From: Algibacillus agarilyticus
GTDB taxonomy: Bacteria > Pseudomonadota > Gammaproteobacteria > Enterobacterales > Alteromonadaceae
Direction: 5' to 3'
Assembly (NCBI RefSeq): GCF_003286125.1
Contig: NZ_QMED01000030.1
Coordinates: 3,342 to 59,841 of the forward strand
DNA length: 56,500 bases
The position numbers and the translations under genes were made by a program. Positions 32,880 through 41,640 of the stretch are shown piece after piece; within the stretch, counting starts at the first letter, position 1, and every line of letters starts with the position of its first letter. A model generated the notes under the pieces. That model worked only from the letters and a program-made list of their open reading frames with translations, was not told where the DNA came from and did not search any database.

Positions 32880-33779
32880 ATTATCGAGTCTTGTGTGGTC
32901 GTTAGTTTATAAAGGCTTTATCACTAATTAAATGGCCTCTACCTAAATTTTCAGCTTACATATAGTCTTTTCGCTCAGGTTTTATGGTTCATTGTCAGCG
33001 CTTACTCGCCCCAATCACATAGTAGAGCATATGCTCATGGGGTCTCGAAGCTTGACGGCTTCCCCTAAAACCCGATCGCTTTGACTATTGTAACATGTGT
33101 TTTATTTGTTGTTTACTTGTAAATATTCTGATTTATATCCAACTTGTATTCTGTTGGCGTGATGATAGATGCAATATTGTACAAATAATCAACATTTAAT
33201 AACGTTGTTATAGTGCAATATTAATTACACGTTTTGATTTATTTGTTTGCTATTTTGTTTAGTCATGACGCGGCTTCAGTAATATTTATCAGATCTATTA
33301 GCTTGTGCACGCAACTAAAGATTAATTTTTAAAAGCGTAATTACAAAATAGGTATAAAGGCTATATTTAATAAACTGACTTTATTTTATTGTTATCTATA
33401 CTTTTATTTACGAATTGTTTTTTTCGAAACAATATAAAACCTATTTTGCTCAATGTGGATTTAATAAAGTTTATCGCTATTTAAACCTTTTATTAACAAT
33501 TGGCTTAATTAATATCACTTTAAAATAATCAATCATAATTAGTCAAAAGTTTGCTGTGCTAATCATTACCTGTTAATATTATATTTAAATATGTAACCTG
33601 AAGGTTCAATTATATTCAGGTTGTAAATTTTTTGTATCAGAGTTAAAAGCTACATTTAAGTAATAATTTTAGGTGAAACACTTTATTACTCACTGGCTTT
33701 TATTACTCATTTATTGATTAAAATTATTCTCCAAGGTGAAGTAACTTGGGGTTAAGTTAAGTAATAGTTGAGAGCGCGA
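32880..33779. other. Intergenic region with MITE-A copy 2
   Basis: A divergent promoter region of about 900 bp between the haem-dehydrogenase and the first sulfatase. It contains MITE-A copy 2 (32963-33087). The remaining ~690 bp are very AT-rich with no gene. Confidence 0.5.
32963..33087 (+). mobile_element. MITE-A copy 2 (125 bp)
   Basis: Same orientation and length as copy 1, with only a few base differences. The left flank is TA (32961-32962); the right flank reads TT, presumably mutated. Confidence 0.83.
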
Positions 33780-35207
33780 ATGTTGAATCTTAAGAAAAAA
33801 ATGCTAGGCAAAAGTCGTAAATTAATAAGTGTTTTGGGATGCTTATCATTAGGTTTTTCGGCGTTAACTTACGCAGCAGAAAAACCGAATATCATTTTTA
33901 TATTAACGGATGACTTAGGGTTTAACCAAGTTGGAGCATACGGTAAAACGCCAATTAAAACCCCAAATCTAGATAAAATGGCTAACAACGGTATTCGATT
34001 TGATCAGGCTTATGCCGGTAATACGGTTTGTTCACCTTCACGTGTTTCTTTATTTACGGGCCGAGATGGTCGGTATATGAGTAATAATTCAAATACAGTT
34101 GAATTAACGCATCTCGATGTAACCATGGCACATGTTTTAAAATATGCTGATTATGATACTGCGTTATTTGGTAAGTATTCAATCGGTTCGCAAATGGGCG
34201 TAACCGATCCCTTAGCAATGGGTTTTGATACTTGGTATGGCATGTATTCTATATTAGAAGGCCATAGACAATACCCACAAATTATGTGGCGTGATGGTAA
34301 AAAAATTCGCATTGTTGAAAATGAAGGCGGGCGTCAAGGCGCTTACGCACAAGAATTATTCACTGAAGAAGCGATTAGCTATATAAAGCAAGAGCGTGAA
34401 AATCCGTTCTTCATGATGTTAACTTTCTCGTCGCCTCATGCAGAGTTAGCTGTACCTAAAAAATACAGTGACCAATATGAATTACCTGAAACGCCTTACA
34501 CGGGTATGTCTACTGGTAAACCGAGTGATAAATATGCGGCCTATTACCCTGCTGCAGTCGAAAAGCCTAACGCTACTTTAGCCGGTATGGTAACGGCATT
34601 AGATGACTATGTTGGCCAAATTATTCAAGAATTAGATAAAAAAGGCATTTTGGATAATACATTAATTGTATTTACTTCAGATAATGGCCCACATGATGAA
34701 GGTGGTGCTGATCCTGAATTTTTTGAAGCGTCTTCACCTTATAAAGGTCAAAAACGTGATCTATATGACGGTGGCATTCATGTACCGATGATTATGCAAT
34801 GGCCTGCAAAAATTAAGAAAGGCAGAGTCGATAATACCCCGTGGTTATTTGCTGATGTATTACCTACAGTAGCGGATATTGCTGGTGTTGACTTAAATGT
34901 TGTACCAAGAGTTCGGACTAATGGTGTTTCAATTAATGGCTTATTGAATGACCAACCGAAAAAAATGGCGGAGCGCACCCTATACTGGGAATTTGCTAAG
35001 CAAGTAGGTGATCCTAATTCTGGCGTTATCGGAGATGTATATCAAGCTGCTCGAAAAGGTAAATGGAAAGCCGTCCGTTACACGGTTGAAGGTGAGTTGG
35101 AACTTTACGATATTATTAAAGACCCAAGTGAATCAAATAACTTAGCTGGTAAATATAAATCATTAGCAAACGAATTTTATACGTTGTTTGAAGAGTATAA
35201 AGATTAG
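33780..35207 (+). CDS. Secreted family S1 sulfatase (CSPSR type)
   Basis: 475 residues from ATG 33780; a TTG four codons upstream is less likely. The signal peptide ends in LTYA-AEKPN. Metal-site Asp pair is in NIIFILTDDLGFNQ. The formylglycine signature is NTVCSPSRVSLFTG with Cys84, and a further metal site is in VFTSDNGPHDEGG. Full-length formylglycine-dependent arylsulfatase/exo-sulfatase; it needs an FGly-generating enzyme or anSME encoded elsewhere. It is followed at 124 bp by the GH105 gene on the same strand, so both probably act on the same sulfated uronate-containing oligosaccharide. Confidence 0.93.
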   Translation: MLNLKKKMLGKSRKLISVLGCLSLGFSALTYAAEKPNIIFILTDDLGFNQVGAYGKTPIKTPNLDKMANNGIRFDQAYAGNTVCSPSRVSLFTGRDGRYMSNNSNTVELTHLDVTMAHVLKYADYDTALFGKYSIGSQMGVTDPLAMGFDTWYGMYSILEGHRQYPQIMWRDGKKIRIVENEGGRQGAYAQELFTEEAISYIKQERENPFFMMLTFSSPHAELAVPKKYSDQYELPETPYTGMSTGKPSDKYAAYYPAAVEKPNATLAGMVTALDDYVGQIIQELDKKGILDNTLIVFTSDNGPHDEGGADPEFFEASSPYKGQKRDLYDGGIHVPMIMQWPAKIKKGRVDNTPWLFADVLPTVADIAGVDLNVVPRVRTNGVSINGLLNDQPKKMAERTLYWEFAKQVGDPNSGVIGDVYQAARKGKWKAVRYTVEGELELYDIIKDPSESNNLAGKYKSLANEFYTLFEEYKD

Positions 35208-35331
35208 GATTTAATTCGGTAGGGAATATCAAGTTTATCATTTTTCATATTTTGGCGTTATTAATGAATTAATGCGTCAATCTAACCTTCTGATATTTAT
35301 ATAAATATTAAATTAATTTAGGATTATTTTT

Positions 35332-36555
35332 ATGTATAAAATTACAAAAAAATTAGCACTTGTACCTTTAGCGGTTAGTTTAGCATTAGTTGGATGTGGC
35401 CAAGAAACCAGTCAATCTACAAAATCTGCAACACCCACTGTTGAAGCTAAAGCAAGCAGTGCTAAAGCGATCAACAAATCGGCTTTTGATATCGCGACGA
35501 GAACCGCACAATGGCAAATCGAGCAATTAGGCAATTTGAGTTATATACCAGAGTCTCACAGAGCTAAATCTGAAAATGCTAAATTTTGGATCCAAGCGGT
35601 ATTCTATATTGGTTTAACTAAATGGGTTGAAACCTCTAAAGATCAAAACTTTTTAGAGTTTATGGCGAAAATCGCTAAAAATGAAAATTATGAATTATTG
35701 TTAGAGCGTCCTTACCATGCTGATGACCATACTATTGGCCAAACCTATTTATGGTTAACTGAACAAACCGGCAATAAAGACGCTTATAAGCCGACCCAAG
35801 CCGTATTCGATATGATTTTAGCCAATAAGCCTAACGTCGGTTTAGAAATGCTAGATTCAACGGCATCTGGTCACGGTAAAGTTCATTTAGAAGGTAACTG
35901 CCAAACGCGTTGGTGTTGGGCTGATGCCTTGTTTATGGCTCCAAGAACCTGGTTAAAAATGAGTAATGTGACAGGCGATCCAAAATATTTTGACTACGCG
36001 GACAAAGAATTTTGGGCAAGTGCTGATTACCTTTTCTCGGATGAATATGGTTTATTCTTCCGCGATAGCCGTTATTTCGATATGAAAAGTGACAATGGCG
36101 CACCGGTATTCTGGGGTCGAGGAAACGGATGGGTATTTGCTGCACTTCCGCTTATTATTGATGATTTACCAGAAGGTCATCCATCTCGCGATCGTTACAT
36201 CGAGTTATACAAGAAAAATGCAGAAGGTTTAATGAAGCTTCAAAGCGCAAATGGTTATTGGCCTGCTTCGTTAATGGATCCAAACAAGGTTAAAACACCT
36301 GAGGTGAGTGGTACTGGTTTTATTACTTACGGTTTAGCTTGGGGTGTAAACAACGGTATTTTAACCGACCAAAACTCAAAAGATATTGTTGAAAAAGGTT
36401 GGGCGGCAATTGAAAAAGCGATTTCACCAAATGGTCGTGTTAATTGGGTACAACAAGTCGGTAAATCACCTGACCCTGTTAAAGAGTCTGACTCTCAATT
36501 ATACGGTGTAGGCGCTGTATTATTAGCTGCAGCTGAAATGGCTAAGTGGCAATAA
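35332..36555 (+). CDS. GH105 unsaturated glucuronyl/rhamnogalacturonyl hydrolase, lipoprotein
   Basis: 407 residues with lipobox LVGC at Cys22. The (alpha/alpha)6-barrel motifs of GH105 are present: HADDHTIGQTYLWL with candidate catalytic Asp131/132, RWCWADALFMAPRTWLKM with Asp198, and WGRGNGWVFAALP. The enzyme hydrates the 4,5-unsaturated uronic acid left at the non-reducing end by a lyase and so frees the next sugar, typically rhamnose or sulfated rhamnose. Its presence implies a polysaccharide lyase upstream in the pathway. A terminator follows. Confidence 0.9.
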   Translation: MYKITKKLALVPLAVSLALVGCGQETSQSTKSATPTVEAKASSAKAINKSAFDIATRTAQWQIEQLGNLSYIPESHRAKSENAKFWIQAVFYIGLTKWVETSKDQNFLEFMAKIAKNENYELLLERPYHADDHTIGQTYLWLTEQTGNKDAYKPTQAVFDMILANKPNVGLEMLDSTASGHGKVHLEGNCQTRWCWADALFMAPRTWLKMSNVTGDPKYFDYADKEFWASADYLFSDEYGLFFRDSRYFDMKSDNGAPVFWGRGNGWVFAALPLIIDDLPEGHPSRDRYIELYKKNAEGLMKLQSANGYWPASLMDPNKVKTPEVSGTGFITYGLAWGVNNGILTDQNSKDIVEKGWAAIEKAISPNGRVNWVQQVGKSPDPVKESDSQLYGVGAVLLAAAEMAKWQ

Positions 36556-36600
36556 GGTAAGCTGGCTGTGTTAACAGCCTTTAATTGATACACCTAAATT

Positions 36601-36635
36601 AAGGTTAAAGTAATTATGTTGCTTTAACCTTTTTT
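36601..36635 (+). terminator. Rho-independent terminator after GH105 gene
   Basis: AAGGTTAAAG (36601-36610) pairs with CTTTAACCTT (36622-36631) and runs into T6. Confidence 0.8.
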
Positions 36636-36735
36636 ATTGATTTTTGAAACACGCAACGGTCAAATTATAGACTGCATAGAATACTTAAACTATGCTTAAA
36701 CAAGCAAAGGAAAGAGAATAGTAGGTGAGAATAAT

Positions 36736-37674
36736 TTGATGTTAACCCCTCGATTGATGCTAAGACGATTTCACTACAATGTCTCTATTTCAGTGCTACG
36801 CGCTGTCATGTTTTTAGTCTTTTCTACTTTTTTATTCAACCCATTTGCATTTGCCGCAATCGATATCGTTAAGCTTAATAGTGGTCATTCTGACAAAGAT
36901 ATTCGCTATCTGTATAATTTAGAGGTTATGCAAAAAGCACTAGAAGCAACACGACTGACACACGGCGATTATAAAATTATCATTACGGATGGCTCAATTC
37001 CCAATAAACGATTGTTGCAAAATCTTGAGAGCGGGATGCAAATAAATGCGGCGATGAGTATGGCTAATCAAGATTGGGAAAACCGATTAATATCGATTAA
37101 AACACCCGTTAGACAAGGTATTTTTAATTACCGATTGTTATTAGTGAACAAGTTTTCGGTCAACATTTTTAAACATGTTAAGACAATAGAAGATTTAAAA
37201 AGATTAAAAGTTGGGATCAGAGATGGCTGGACTACATCAAGAATAATGAAAAAACTGGGTTATAAAGTCACTGATACGTTTACTTACGAATCACTTTTTT
37301 CGATGTTAGACAAAGGACGTTTTGATTATGTGCCGCGTGGTGTACACGAAATATATGATGAATTCGAAATTCGGCGTGATACGTTAAAAAATCTTGTCAT
37401 AGAACCCAATATTGCGCTTTACATGCCAATGCCTAATTATATTTATGTGTCACCCACTGTTCCACACATAGCCAAACGGCTCGAGGTTGGACTGCAGTTA
37501 ATTATTGAAAATGGTAGTTTAAACCAAACGCTTGAAACGTATTTTGGAGAAGACATTGTTAAAGCGGATATTAAAAATCGCCTTATTTTAGATGTAGGTA
37601 ATCCATTTTTAGCTGAAGATTATAACCCTGTTACACCTGAATTATGGCAAGGCCTGATTTCTAATCACAATTAA
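36736..37674 (+). CDS. Periplasmic solute-binding-like protein
   Basis: 312 residues. A signal sequence ends near PFAFA-AIDIVKL (residue ~41). Fold pattern of a bacterial extracellular solute-binding protein (SBP_bac_3-like): KTIEDLKRLKVGIRDGWTTS, then FTYESLFSMLDKGRFDYVPR. There are no permease or ATPase genes nearby, so it more likely works as a sensor partner or a stand-alone binding protein than as part of an ABC importer. Such orphan proteins are common in Alteromonadales. The ligand is unknown. Confidence 0.7.
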   Translation: MMLTPRLMLRRFHYNVSISVLRAVMFLVFSTFLFNPFAFAAIDIVKLNSGHSDKDIRYLYNLEVMQKALEATRLTHGDYKIIITDGSIPNKRLLQNLESGMQINAAMSMANQDWENRLISIKTPVRQGIFNYRLLLVNKFSVNIFKHVKTIEDLKRLKVGIRDGWTTSRIMKKLGYKVTDTFTYESLFSMLDKGRFDYVPRGVHEIYDEFEIRRDTLKNLVIEPNIALYMPMPNYIYVSPTVPHIAKRLEVGLQLIIENGSLNQTLETYFGEDIVKADIKNRLILDVGNPFLAEDYNPVTPELWQGLISNHN

Positions 37675-37681
37675 TCCCATT

Positions 37682-37821
37682 AAACTAGAACCATCAAACT
37701 AGAACCATCAAACTAGAACCATCAAACTAGAACCATCAAATTAAAGCCATCAAATTAAAGCCATCAAATTAAAGCCATCAAATTAAAGCCATCAAATTAA
37801 AACCATCAAATTAGAGTGATC
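37682..37821 (+). repeat. 14 bp tandem repeat (about 10 copies)
   Basis: Four units AAACTAGAACCATC, then four units AAATTAAAGCCATC, then AAATTAAAACCATC and AAATTAGAGTGATC. It begins 7 bp after the stop of the solute-binding-like gene. Copy number is likely to vary between strains. Confidence 0.9.
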
Positions 37822-37934
37822 AATTTAGCACCAGTATTAATCCTGTATCTTGAAGTGACTTGGGTTTAAAAGCTTGAGTTAGCAGCGTTGTGAGCAGGTG
37901 TTACAAATATGTAGGTAGGAGATATAGACTAAAA

Positions 37935-37979
37935 CCAAAACATACACTTTTTAACTCAGTCTATGTTTTGGCTTTTTTT
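37935..37979 (+). terminator. Rho-independent terminator
   Basis: CCAAAACATA (37935-37944) pairs with TATGTTTTGG (37962-37971) and is followed by T7. It lies past the tandem repeat and 37 bp from the stop codon of the convergent sulfatase gene. Confidence 0.75.
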
Positions 37980-38016
37980 ATCATGCACCGATGCTTATCG
38001 GTGATAATTTAATATA

Positions 38017-39468
38017 TTATTTTTGCAGTATTTTACGTGATGTAACAGGATACCAATCCACTAACTTTTGCGATAATTTTGCAACGATTGCCGGGTTGCT
38101 TGCCGCTAGGTTATTTTTTTCATGCTCATCTTCTAATAGGTTGTATAACCTAGGACCGCTTAATACATCTTTATGGTACTTTTGATAACTTACATTTTTA
38201 CCATCGTAACTTAAAATTAATTTCCATTGGCCTTCGATCACCCAGCGGTATAATAAAGTTGATTCAGGGTTATTTAAATCATCCATATCATGAGCAAAGC
38301 CTTCACCAAATATAGCATCGCGAGCAATAGGTGAATCGTTTTTCATATCGTCAAATAAATTTTTACCCGGTAAATCGACAGGTATTTCTACACCGGCTGC
38401 CCCTAAAATAGTTGGCACAATATCAATACTACTGACAACTTCAGAACGCATTTTGGCTTTTAATTGGCTGGGTAAAGAGAACATAATAGGTGTTCTTACA
38501 CCACTTTCGCCAGGGCTTTGTTTTGAGCGAGGTAAAAAACGTCCGGTTTGTGTTGGATTAGATACCCAACCATTATCAGAAACATAAACAATAAGGGTAT
38601 TCTCTTTTAAACCCCGTTTTTCAAGATGGTCGAATAACTCACCGTTGGTTTCATCAAACCATTCAATCATGGCGTAATATTTTGCAATAGAAATAGGTAA
38701 GCCTCGGTTTTCATATTTTTTTAACAGACGCGGTGGCGGATTATGCGGAGCATGAGGCATGTAAGGTGCATACCAAACTAAAAAAGGTTTATTAGCGGCG
38801 CTGGTTTTATCAATAAAATCGGTAACAGTGCTTAAGCCTTCACGACCTATTTTTAAACCATCATCACCATGACGTCCACCCGGTTGAGGAAAACCGCGTG
38901 TCATGCCTTCATCAAAACCGCCACGCTCAAAGTTACCTTCCCACCATTTACCGGTTTGTAACGATACATAACCTTTATCTTTTAATAACATGGGTAATGT
39001 TTGTACATTGTCAATTTTTGCAATGATCTCTGCACGTTGTTGCTCATATAGCTTGCCACCTTTACCACCGGGTAATTTGCGTGACGGATCGTTACCTGTG
39101 ATACCGTGTTCAGATGCGTAATAACCGGTTGCGATTGTCGCAAGTGAAGGGCGACACAATGAGGTAGGCACATAACCACGTTTAAAAGTAACACCTTCAT
39201 TGGCTAATTTATCTAATGAAGGTGTTTGTACAACTTGATGGCCCATGAAGCTGTAATCATTCCAAGCATGATCATCTGACAAAATAAGCAAGATATTTGG
39301 TGGCGTTTCGGCGCTGTTTTCTGTTATTGCAGTTTCAACTTTAGTCGTTGTGATCGGCTGGCTTGTACAAGCAGATGTTAAAATCATAATTGTTGAACAT
39401 GCGGCGATGGGTAAAGTTTTAAAACGTTTGAGTAACGTTTTAACGGTGTTTAATTTGAGGTTACGCAT
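38017..39468 (-). CDS. Family S1 sulfatase, lipoprotein (CRPSL type)
   Basis: 483 residues. Lipobox LTSAC at Cys34. Metal-site DD is in NILLILSDDHAWNDYSF, the FGly signature in PTSLCRPSLATIATG with Cys105, and VSDNGW is a further metal site. The signature has Leu where Arg is usual (CxPSR), a known natural variant. The LCRPSLATIATG context is typical of PUL-linked sulfatases. It is probably attached to a membrane facing the periplasm and acts on sulfated oligosaccharides. It is transcribed away from the beta-helix gene, with TGACC/GGTCA-type sites in the shared gap. Confidence 0.92.
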   Translation of the reverse strand: MRNLKLNTVKTLLKRFKTLPIAACSTIMILTSACTSQPITTTKVETAITENSAETPPNILLILSDDHAWNDYSFMGHQVVQTPSLDKLANEGVTFKRGYVPTSLCRPSLATIATGYYASEHGITGNDPSRKLPGGKGGKLYEQQRAEIIAKIDNVQTLPMLLKDKGYVSLQTGKWWEGNFERGGFDEGMTRGFPQPGGRHGDDGLKIGREGLSTVTDFIDKTSAANKPFLVWYAPYMPHAPHNPPPRLLKKYENRGLPISIAKYYAMIEWFDETNGELFDHLEKRGLKENTLIVYVSDNGWVSNPTQTGRFLPRSKQSPGESGVRTPIMFSLPSQLKAKMRSEVVSSIDIVPTILGAAGVEIPVDLPGKNLFDDMKNDSPIARDAIFGEGFAHDMDDLNNPESTLLYRWVIEGQWKLILSYDGKNVSYQKYHKDVLSGPRLYNLLEDEHEKNNLAASNPAIVAKLSQKLVDWYPVTSRKILQK

Positions 39469-39978
39469 TGATTTAGTCCTAAATTGATACTGTTAGCATG
39501 ACTTATTTTTGTTAATCAACTTTATTTAATCCACTAAAATGAATGAATAAGTTAAATAAAAGTGAATAATGTGAGTATATTTGTTTAATTAAAATAGTCA
39601 ATCATTTTTAGTCTTATTAAATCTTATGTGGTCATTGTTGTGTGTGAAGTCATTTTATCTGGTTAATGTTTATTAAAAATAGGTAGCACTATTGATACCA
39701 ATGAGAAGTTTTATGGCTATCATATGACGCCGTATAACCCGCTTATACCCAAATAAGCAGCTTTAATTAATACTTCAACTAAATATTTTGCTTCATAAAT
39801 TTAAAACTCGTTGTCAAAAATGATGCATTAAACACGCATTGTGACTTAGATTTTATCGCAAAAACTTATTTTAACACGCCGTTATATTACATAACCTAAT
39901 AAAAAAAACTCAATAGTAACAATGATGTATCTCATATGTGACTATATTGTTAATAAAAATGGTTGCATTGTGGTTTTA

Positions 39979-40000
39979 TATGACCGATATTGGTCACATA
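39979..40000. promoter_or_regulatory. Candidate operator, TGACCGATATTGGTCA dyad
   Basis: TGACC and GGTCA flank GATATT in a 16 bp imperfect palindrome, extended by TAT...CATA. Related half-sites lie before the sulfatase (39625), tpiA (51523-51561) and the lyase (46908-46918) genes. The binding protein is unknown. Confidence 0.4.
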
Positions 40001-40018
40001 AATTAGCGGTCAGGAATA

Positions 40019-40143
40019 TAGTCAAAGCGATCGGGTTTTAGGGGAAGCCGTCAAGCTTCGAGACCCCATGAGCATATGCTCTATTATGTGATTGGAGCGA
40101 GTAAGCGCTGACAATGAACCATAAAACCTGAGCGAGAAGACTA
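40019..40143 (-). mobile_element. MITE-A copy 4 (125 bp), inverted
   Basis: Same 125 bp unit as copies 1 and 2 in reverse, with TA on both sides (40017-40018, 40144-40145). It sits between the candidate operator and the beta-helix gene start, 96 bp from the ATG, so it may alter that gene's promoter. Confidence 0.84.
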
Positions 40144-40239
40144 TAACAAACCGTCGCCGCTAAATTTGAAAGAATGGATTACCTGAGTCGTTTATGGAGG
40201 ACACCCGTGCTAACAATTAATTAATGAGAATAATAAAAG

Positions 40240-41457
40240 ATGATAAAAACATTCACTAAATTATTAGGTACATGTGCCACTTTAAGTTTAATTACGATGT
40301 CTGGCGTTTCACACGCTGCAGATTGTTCAAGCAACCCTGTCAATCCAAACGGCAATACCAGTCAGTTACAAAATGCCTTGCAACAAGCGACTAACACCGG
40401 TAAGGCGCTTCGTCTTACCGGTACTTACTACATCAGCTCAGATACTAAAGTGTACTTAAAAAAAGATTTAGTGGTTGATGCGACTGGCGCTAAGTTTATT
40501 GCGACTTCAAATTTAGACGGTGACATGTTTAGCTTTGACGCGCATACAACTAAATCCAACGAATGTAATAGTGCAAATACGCTAGCTAACTTCACTTGGA
40601 AAGGTGGCGACTTTAATATGGCCAATGCAAAAGTTTCTAAAGTTGTGCCTATCACGTCTAAAACGCCAGCGGGTCGCGAAGGTACAGCCTCTACTGCTGA
40701 TGCATTGTCTATTCGTGGCGCAAATAACAGTAATAATACAAATAAAGTGAACGTTCTATTAATTGAGAATATTACCTTTACCGGTACAAAAAACAGTAAT
40801 GACCCTTATTATTTAGCGGGTGGTGATAGTGGTATCTTAATGACAGGCACCTTAAAAGCGACCATCCGTAACAACAAGTTTTATGGCGTTAGAGATGCTG
40901 CGGTTTATTTATCTGCAGGCGGTGACAGAGGCCAATACGGTGATCACTTTACAATAAGCAATAACCATGTAGAGCGCGCTTATGATGCCTTCACTAGCAA
41001 GCGCGGCGCCGACAATATTAAAATGAATAATAATACGATGGATGATGTGATTGTCGGTTTGAGCATTAAAAGAGTCTACGACGGTTGGACTGCAACAAAT
41101 GTAAAAATATTGAATAATACAATCACTAATGCGGTTCGACCTATTAGTGTAGAGCGAGCTAATAACGTAACGATAACCGGTAATCACATCAGCGGATTGG
41201 GGGCTGTAGTTGGCGGTTCAACTCGAGCCACTAATATTTATGGTCAACAATATGAAGGTATCGCGTTAAACGGGGTACAAGGCACTAACCTTGTCTCGGG
41301 TAATACCATTAAAGGCATTACTGGGGTGGCAAGCCGAGAATCTGAAACTACAACTTGGGGGATAGTGACTCGAGAAGAAGACGGCCGTGAAACCACGGGT
41401 GATACCATCACGAACAATACATTTTCTAAGTTAGATAAATGGGTAAAACGTTTGTAA
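40240..41457 (+). CDS. Secreted right-handed parallel beta-helix protein, candidate polysaccharide lyase or hydrolase
   Basis: 405 residues. The signal peptide ends VSHA-ADCSS. From ~residue 35 on, short repeating coils rich in Asn and N-x-I/T turns (NVLLIENITFTGTK, KATIRNNKFYGVRDAAVYLS, HFTISNNHVERAYDAFTSK, NIKMNNNTMDDVIVGLSIKR, NVKILNNTITNAVRPISVER, NVTITGNHISGL) build a pectate-lyase-type beta-helix. The family (PL or GH number) cannot be named from motifs alone. Charged residues line the coils at AYDAFTSKRGAD and SIKRVYDGW, which could form an active site. Its place next to sulfatases and a heparinase-type lyase argues for action on the same polysaccharide. Confidence 0.75.
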   Translation: MIKTFTKLLGTCATLSLITMSGVSHAADCSSNPVNPNGNTSQLQNALQQATNTGKALRLTGTYYISSDTKVYLKKDLVVDATGAKFIATSNLDGDMFSFDAHTTKSNECNSANTLANFTWKGGDFNMANAKVSKVVPITSKTPAGREGTASTADALSIRGANNSNNTNKVNVLLIENITFTGTKNSNDPYYLAGGDSGILMTGTLKATIRNNKFYGVRDAAVYLSAGGDRGQYGDHFTISNNHVERAYDAFTSKRGADNIKMNNNTMDDVIVGLSIKRVYDGWTATNVKILNNTITNAVRPISVERANNVTITGNHISGLGAVVGGSTRATNIYGQQYEGIALNGVQGTNLVSGNTIKGITGVASRESETTTWGIVTREEDGRETTGDTITNNTFSKLDKWVKRL

Positions 41458-41593
41458 ATACGGTATCACCTGTTTTGGCTAAAGATGAGCTAAAACATTA
41501 ATTCAAACGGCGATTTCAAAGGTCGATCTAGTCCGCGTTATTTTAAAATGCAAAAAGTATTTCAACCTAACGTGGGCTATAAACTATGGAGTA

Positions 41594-41607
41594 TAAACAC
41601 GCCCTAG
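41594..41607. mobile_element. Solo end of MITE-B
   Basis: TAAACACGCCCTAG is identical to the right terminus of the element at 25335-25604. No matching left end was seen upstream. Confidence 0.45.
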
Positions 41608-41640
41608 GATTGTGATTACGTTTTATATTAGGCATTGTTA

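Larger units (their letters stand above)
39469..40239. other. Divergent intergenic region, sulfatase / beta-helix gene
   Basis: 770 bp with no gene. TATGTGGTCAT is at 39625-39635, an imperfect TGACC/GGTCA dyad at 39979-40000 and MITE-A copy 4 at 40019-40143. The rest is AT-rich. Confidence 0.5.

Noticed and set aside
36736-37674. Component of an ABC sugar importer
   Set aside because: No permease or ATPase gene is adjacent and a terminator follows, so only a binding-protein-like call is supported.
37682-37821. CRISPR array
   Set aside because: The units are 14 bp and directly adjacent with no spacers; this is a simple tandem repeat.
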